From positions 1 through 9,741 of the forward strand of contig JAJYJL010000189.1 of NCBI GenBank assembly GCA_021789565.1: a stretch of DNA of 9,741 nucleotides. The letters are read 5' to 3'. The position numbers and the translations under genes are program-made. Position 1 is the first letter of the stretch; every line of letters begins with the position of its first letter. The notes below the pieces were generated by a model. It had not been told where the DNA came from, did no database searches, and saw only the letters and a program-made list of their open reading frames with translations. The stretch comes from Acidobacteriota bacterium (GTDB lineage Bacteria > Acidobacteriota > Terriglobia > UBA7540). Of the stretch, positions 6,546 through 9,741 are shown one piece after another.

Positions 6546-6981
6546 CTTAGCAGGCGATGTTCGACATCGGCGCGCAGAGGTTCGGAGAAGAAAGACCGCA
6601 GAAATTTGGGTCTTCATGGGATATATCAGTGTGCCACCGTGGCACACTCGCTTGCGCCATGCGGCAAGAAGAACCCAATTTCTTGAAGACGAACACAGCC
6701 TTTCAGGGCTATCTATCAAGGCCGATTGGTAAACGCGCCCCGTCCGGAAGTAGGGACCGGCTTGGGCGACCCTAAGGTTGGTCGATGCGATCCCCCGCGC
6801 GTGGAATTCAACTGGCCCGTCAGCGCTTACCTTAACCGGATACAACCGTCAGAGGCAATACGATGGTCCGCATCTATGGTTAGCCGACTATACATCCATC
6901 TGGCAACCGATGGCAGTCAGGAACGCAGACACAGGTGCCATAACTTCCGATGATTCAGGATATTCACAGCGATTAGACGTT

Positions 6982-7008
6982 TTGGCCAGAATTATATTAA
7001 GGTATATT
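6982..7008 (+). promoter_or_regulatory. Possible promoter of the nuclease gene
   Basis: TATATT (7003-7008), 5 of 6 to the -10 consensus, lies in a short AT-rich patch 22 bp before the ATG at 7031. TTGGCC (6982-6987) would be a 4-of-6 -35 element, but the spacing is 15 bp, shorter than usual. The downstream ATG lacks a clear Shine-Dalgarno, so a short or nearly leaderless transcript is conceivable. Confidence 0.25.
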
Positions 7009-7030
7009 CGGCTGAGACACCCCGGCCCTC

Positions 7031-9471
7031 ATGGAAAAAGCAAGTGTAAGAATCCGGCCATTACGATGCGCATTCGCGGTCGATCCAAAAGACATATCCG
7101 CCCTGATGCGCGTCTTTGAGGTGAATTCTGCGCTTTGGGGAGGGCTCTACAATTTCATCCTGCCCCTCCTCAAACGGGTACCCGATCGATATAAAGAGCC
7201 TTATCGAAAGAAAATCAAGACAGCAGCCCTCGTCTAGGGTTTAGTGGACGCGTTTCAACCTGATCTTATAGTTGAATCAGAAGAGGGTCTCGCAGCATTC
7301 CTCAACTTTCCTGAACGGCACACGATCACCCTCGATCAACTCCTCGCTCGCGACGAGCGCGGTGCCTGCAATTACGGTGTGGATTTGCGAACGATTGTCT
7401 CCGATCTTTACGAAACAACTTTCCGTTTCGTTCAGCGTCACCCGCCAGAAGTGGTCATCCCCTCAAGCGCCGATCCTCAATACGACCTGTTGTACGCTGC
7501 ACTTTTTGGATCGCTTTCCGAGAACGGTCCCGCTGGGGATTGCTCCGAGCATTTCCTAAAAGCTCTCGATGGTAAGCGCCAGTCTTTCTCACCGGCAGAT
7601 TTTCCGAAACTATTCGACCGCAAATATCTCTACCCCCTTCGGGTAGCTGTGCACGCCTTTGAAACACGACGGAACAGTTGGAGCATCGATTCAAAGCTAT
7701 ACTATATGGATGAGCGGTCGGCTCTTGACCTCATCGACTTTTGGAATTTGCGGGCTCTTGGGTGGGATATTACCCCGCTCCCTGCGTCTCTAGCGTCCTC
7801 CCTGAGCGGTTTCCACGAAGAATTCATCAAAAAGAGCTATCGTCCCTACCCACCCCCATCGAACGCATATCATCATGCTTCTTTCCTGTGCTCGCCGAGC
7901 AATGAGCGCGCCGAATTGCAGGGGTTCTTATCTACTCTTAAGCGACCTCATGAGAGGGCACGTCACATAGCTGTAAGCATGGATATGCGGGTACCGAGAA
8001 TAGGGGAGTAGTGGGGACGGAGTGCGGATCATGTAGAGCGGCAAACAGTCACCGAAAGCAGTACGAGTGTGGACTTCCGTCTCATCGGCTCCGGCTTGCA
8101 TGTGTCTACCGCAATCCCGAAATTCCTACAAGACGATCGGTATGCTTCCTCGCAGCACGCGTGTGCAAACGGGCTTGAATATGTTCCTGGGGGCGCTGCG
8201 GTTATCCCCTGGGCAATCGGTGAACTAACTGGCATCATCCACGACTTTGCTGACGCGGATGTCTGGTTATCGCAGGAGGGTATTGTAACCACGGCCAGGT
8301 TTTCCAGCCTTAGATTCTTGAGGGCTCCCAGCCCGAAGAACGTCTTTTCGGCTTTCGCCAGGGGCAAGGGATTGAATCTTGCGATCTCTCCCGCAGGGAA
8401 TGCCTGCGAGCAGATCATCAAGGCACTCGGGGGGCTGCTAGGGATCAGTATCGTCGCTCGCCCGAACTGCTCCGTTTCCTCGACCGCCTCGCACATGAAA
8501 ACTTCGAAGTCGAAAACGATACTGAACCATCGAAGAAGGTGCGGAAAGCATATGCGTCTTACCCGAACGCTCTTGAAATTGTGAAGCGCTCAGTACTGGA
8601 ACCAGAGATCTCGGCAATGAACTTCTTCAACGCGCTCATCAACACGGGAGTCCTGACTGTAGGGCTTACGTTGCATTGCAGTGAGTGCAGCCACTCCAGT
8701 TGGCCCCCTCGGAATTTTCTCGGACCAAGTGTCACGTGTCCGAGATGCCTTGGTTCCATCGCCTTCCCCTCTTCCCTTCCGCCTCGCAGGGTGGACTGGG
8801 CTTACAAGGTGGGCGGACCCTTCGCAGCGGAGCACTTTGCCCATGGTGCTTATTGTGTCGCTTCGACGCTTCACTTTCTGGTTAAAAAGGTTTTTGACGA
8901 ATCAACGTGGCTCCCGAGCTTCCGGCTCACGAATGCCGAAGGCAAAGCAGTTGAGGTAGATTTCGGGATGTTTGCGCGCCCCAATCGCTTCAGCTATGCA
9001 ACATCTCCGTTCCTAATCGTTGGTGAATGCAAGTCTTTCAATTATTTCGAAGCGAAGGATTTCGCTAAGGCTCGCTACATGGCAAGCCTCTTTCCAGGGG
9101 CAGTCCTTTGCTTTGCGACTTTCCGCGAAACCCTCACTCAGGGCGAGATCAAAGCCCTGACGAGAATCGTATTACGTGGCAGGAAATCCCTTCGGACCGG
9201 AAAGCATCTCAATCCCGTGCTTATCCTTACTGCCAAGGAGTTATTTTCTCAGTTTCAATGGGATCGACAGTTGCACGAAGCGTATGGCGATAGGTCGAAG
9301 CACGCAGAGGCGGTTTTCCTGCGACGAGACATCGAAGAGCTGTGCAGCTTCCTCCAGCAGGTCCATCTCGGCATGGGTTCGTATCATGAGTGGTTAGAAG
9401 AGAAGCGGCAACAGCGTGTCGCGCGAATGACCAAGCTGAAGACGACAGCTAACGCTCCTCCAGACAATTGA
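7031..9471 (+). pseudogene. Broken zinc-ribbon and PD-(D/E)XK nuclease-like protein
   Basis: One gene of about 813 codons, now in pieces. From ATG 7031 a single frame runs to about 8464, interrupted by TAG at 7235-7237 (codon 69) and TAG at 8009-8011 (codon 327); protein-like sequence continues directly across both. A 1-nt loss, probably in the CCC run at 8461-8463, then moves the reading to the frame that ends with TGA at 9471; with one C restored the text reads IVARPELLRFLDRL. Numbering as restored: an N-terminal region (IRPLR...VDP, then NSALWGGLYNFILP), a middle DLIDFWNLRALGW block (about 235-250), a zinc ribbon with Cys 550, 553, 570 and 573, and a nuclease motif with Asp644 (VEVDFG) and Glu666-x-Lys668 (VGECKSF), the pattern of PD-(D/E)XK/Mrr-like enzymes. 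I recall similar proteins of about 800 residues only as uncharacterised. DNA binding and cleavage is inference. It has no partner gene in the window. Confidence 0.75.
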
Positions 9472-9741
9472 TTTGAATAGAACTGACCCGGCGTTCAAAA
9501 ATCTGAGACTGCACCGACTAAGGTGCGTGCCAGGGCCAAGGTCGCGAAATTTGACCGAGAAAACTGCGCCAGCAGTCCGTTTGTGAGGATAAGTTGACAG
9601 AAGTGGTCAATCTGCCGGGTAACGGGCTAACCTCCCGCTCGCCCAGCTAATCCGACTTATCTTCAGGCCAGCCGTTAGGAGGCGGCTGGCCATGATGAGA
9701 AAATCAAAGGGGATTAGAAAGAAGACCCGTCGACCTTAGGT
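9472..9741. other. Non-coding right end of the window
   Basis: About 270 bp after the broken nuclease gene. Features are a GCACC-GACTAA-GGTGC stem (9511-9526) without a T-tract, a TTGAC...GTCAA inverted repeat (9594-9610), and the strong hairpin at 9666-9691. No terminator, tRNA or recognisable coding sequence longer than 15 codons was found. Confidence 0.5.
9666..9697 (+). promoter_or_regulatory. Hairpin presenting a Shine-Dalgarno in its loop
   Basis: GGCCAGCCG (9666-9674) and CGGCTGGCC (9683-9691) form a perfect 9-bp GC-rich stem. The 8-nt loop TTAGGAGG contains a full AGGAGG (9677-9682). ATG follows at 9692 and again at 9695, at normal distance from AGGAGG. Such a structure could modulate ribosome access. 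The ORF it would start, MMRKSKGIRKKTRRP, meets TAG at 9737-9739, so the target may be a tiny basic peptide or nothing. No T-tract follows, so a terminator is unlikely. Confidence 0.4.

Larger units (their letters stand above)
6395..6690. repeat. Stem-loop cluster, candidate structured RNA or REP-like DNA
   Basis: Within 300 bp lie TGGGA-CAA-TCCCA (about 6416-6428); TGTGCCT-TCT-AGGCACA (6430-6446); CCGCTT-CGC-AAGCGG (6520-6534); CGATGT-TCG-ACATCG (6555-6569); and AGTGTGCCA-CCG-TGGCACACT (6628-6648, 9 bp). Around the last sits a long stem of GAAATTTGGGTCTTC (6601-6615) with GAAGAACCCAATTTC (6668-6682), complementary apart from one displaced base. Most loops are 3 nt, and two hairpins share the arm TGTGCC(T/A), which is not expected by chance. 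The cluster could be an RNA of unknown class, the palindromic end of a transposon, or a REP-type mosaic. No transposase or reverse transcriptase is present to decide. Confidence 0.45.
6254..7030. other. Long non-coding region before the nuclease gene
   Basis: About 780 bp without a credible protein gene: the open frames on both strands are short, overlap one another and lack ribosome-binding sites or recognisable motifs. The first two thirds hold a palindrome and hairpin cluster and a 13-bp direct repeat, annotated separately. The last part (about 6725-6990) has a weaker CGACC/GGTCG stem near 6768-6785 and becomes AT-rich just before the next gene. No match to tRNA, rRNA, tmRNA, SRP RNA or RNase P RNA was recognised. 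Confidence 0.55.

Noticed and set aside
6374..6690. CRISPR array
   Set aside because: There are only two exact 13-bp repeats and unequal, differing hairpins; no regular repeat-spacer pattern and no cas genes.
6720..6800. SRP RNA or IscB-type guide RNA suggested by the GTCCGGAAG text
   Set aside because: The SRP tetraloop context is absent, and no IscB or TnpB gene lies next to it; the short similarity is not sufficient.
8029..8496. 155-residue minus-strand ORF
   Set aside because: It is antisense to the nuclease-like gene; the plus-strand frame joins smoothly to coding sequence on both sides.
9594..9620. TTGACA as a -35 promoter element or the terminal sequence of an insertion sequence
   Set aside because: No acceptable -10 lies 16-18 bp downstream, and no matching opposite terminal repeat was found in the window.
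9692..9739. Resemblance of the 15-residue peptide to the N-terminus of archaeal ribosomal protein L21e
   Set aside because: The match is a few basic residues, the ORF stops after 15 codons, and the other genes in the window are bacterial in character.

Overview
The window looks like a bacterial chromosome segment of moderate GC. A typical carbohydrate-use operon is followed by an accessory or mobile stretch that holds recombination, phage-like and decayed genes. A large DUF5107/TPR protein paired with a XylE/GLUT-type sugar transporter is reminiscent of Acidobacteriota or another saprophytic soil phylum. That assignment is inference, because no rRNA or marker gene is present.

Layout. (1) Positions 1-3780, minus strand: a 1108-aa DUF5107 plus TPR protein overlaps by 4 nt (ATGA) the start of a sugar-porter MFS gene, which runs off the left edge. 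They are almost certainly one operon, probably for sensing or processing a sugar and importing it. (2) Positions 3781-4303: a leader or intergenic stretch. On the minus strand it carries two tiny overlapping ORFs, the first with a strong Shine-Dalgarno, and a hairpin upstream of them. (3) Positions 4304-4882, minus strand: an intact serine recombinase of the resolvase/invertase type. (4) Positions 5281-5691, plus strand: a 136-aa ORF resembling the C-terminal two thirds of a phage virion (tail-type) structural protein, without a credible N-terminus. (5) Positions 5692-7030: mostly non-coding and rich in perfect hairpins, with one weak minus-strand orphan ORF (5777-6253). Between 6395 and 6690 there are two copies of a 13-bp direct repeat and a cluster of stem-loops, two of which share the same arms. 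(6) Positions 7031-9471, plus strand: one large gene of about 813 codons, broken by two in-frame TAG codons and one 1-nt frameshift. Its C-terminus keeps a CxxC...CxxC zinc ribbon and a D...ExK nuclease motif of the PD-(D/E)XK type. (7) Positions 9472-9741: non-coding, with a hairpin whose loop displays AGGAGG just upstream of a 15-codon ORF.

The candidate for an undescribed system is the orphan zinc-ribbon/PD-(D/E)XK protein, a possible one-gene nucleic-acid-targeting (defence-type) system, here apparently a decaying copy. Its function is unknown and the defence idea is inference from the domains and from the mobile context. The hairpin cluster upstream is the second item that ordinary gene content does not explain.
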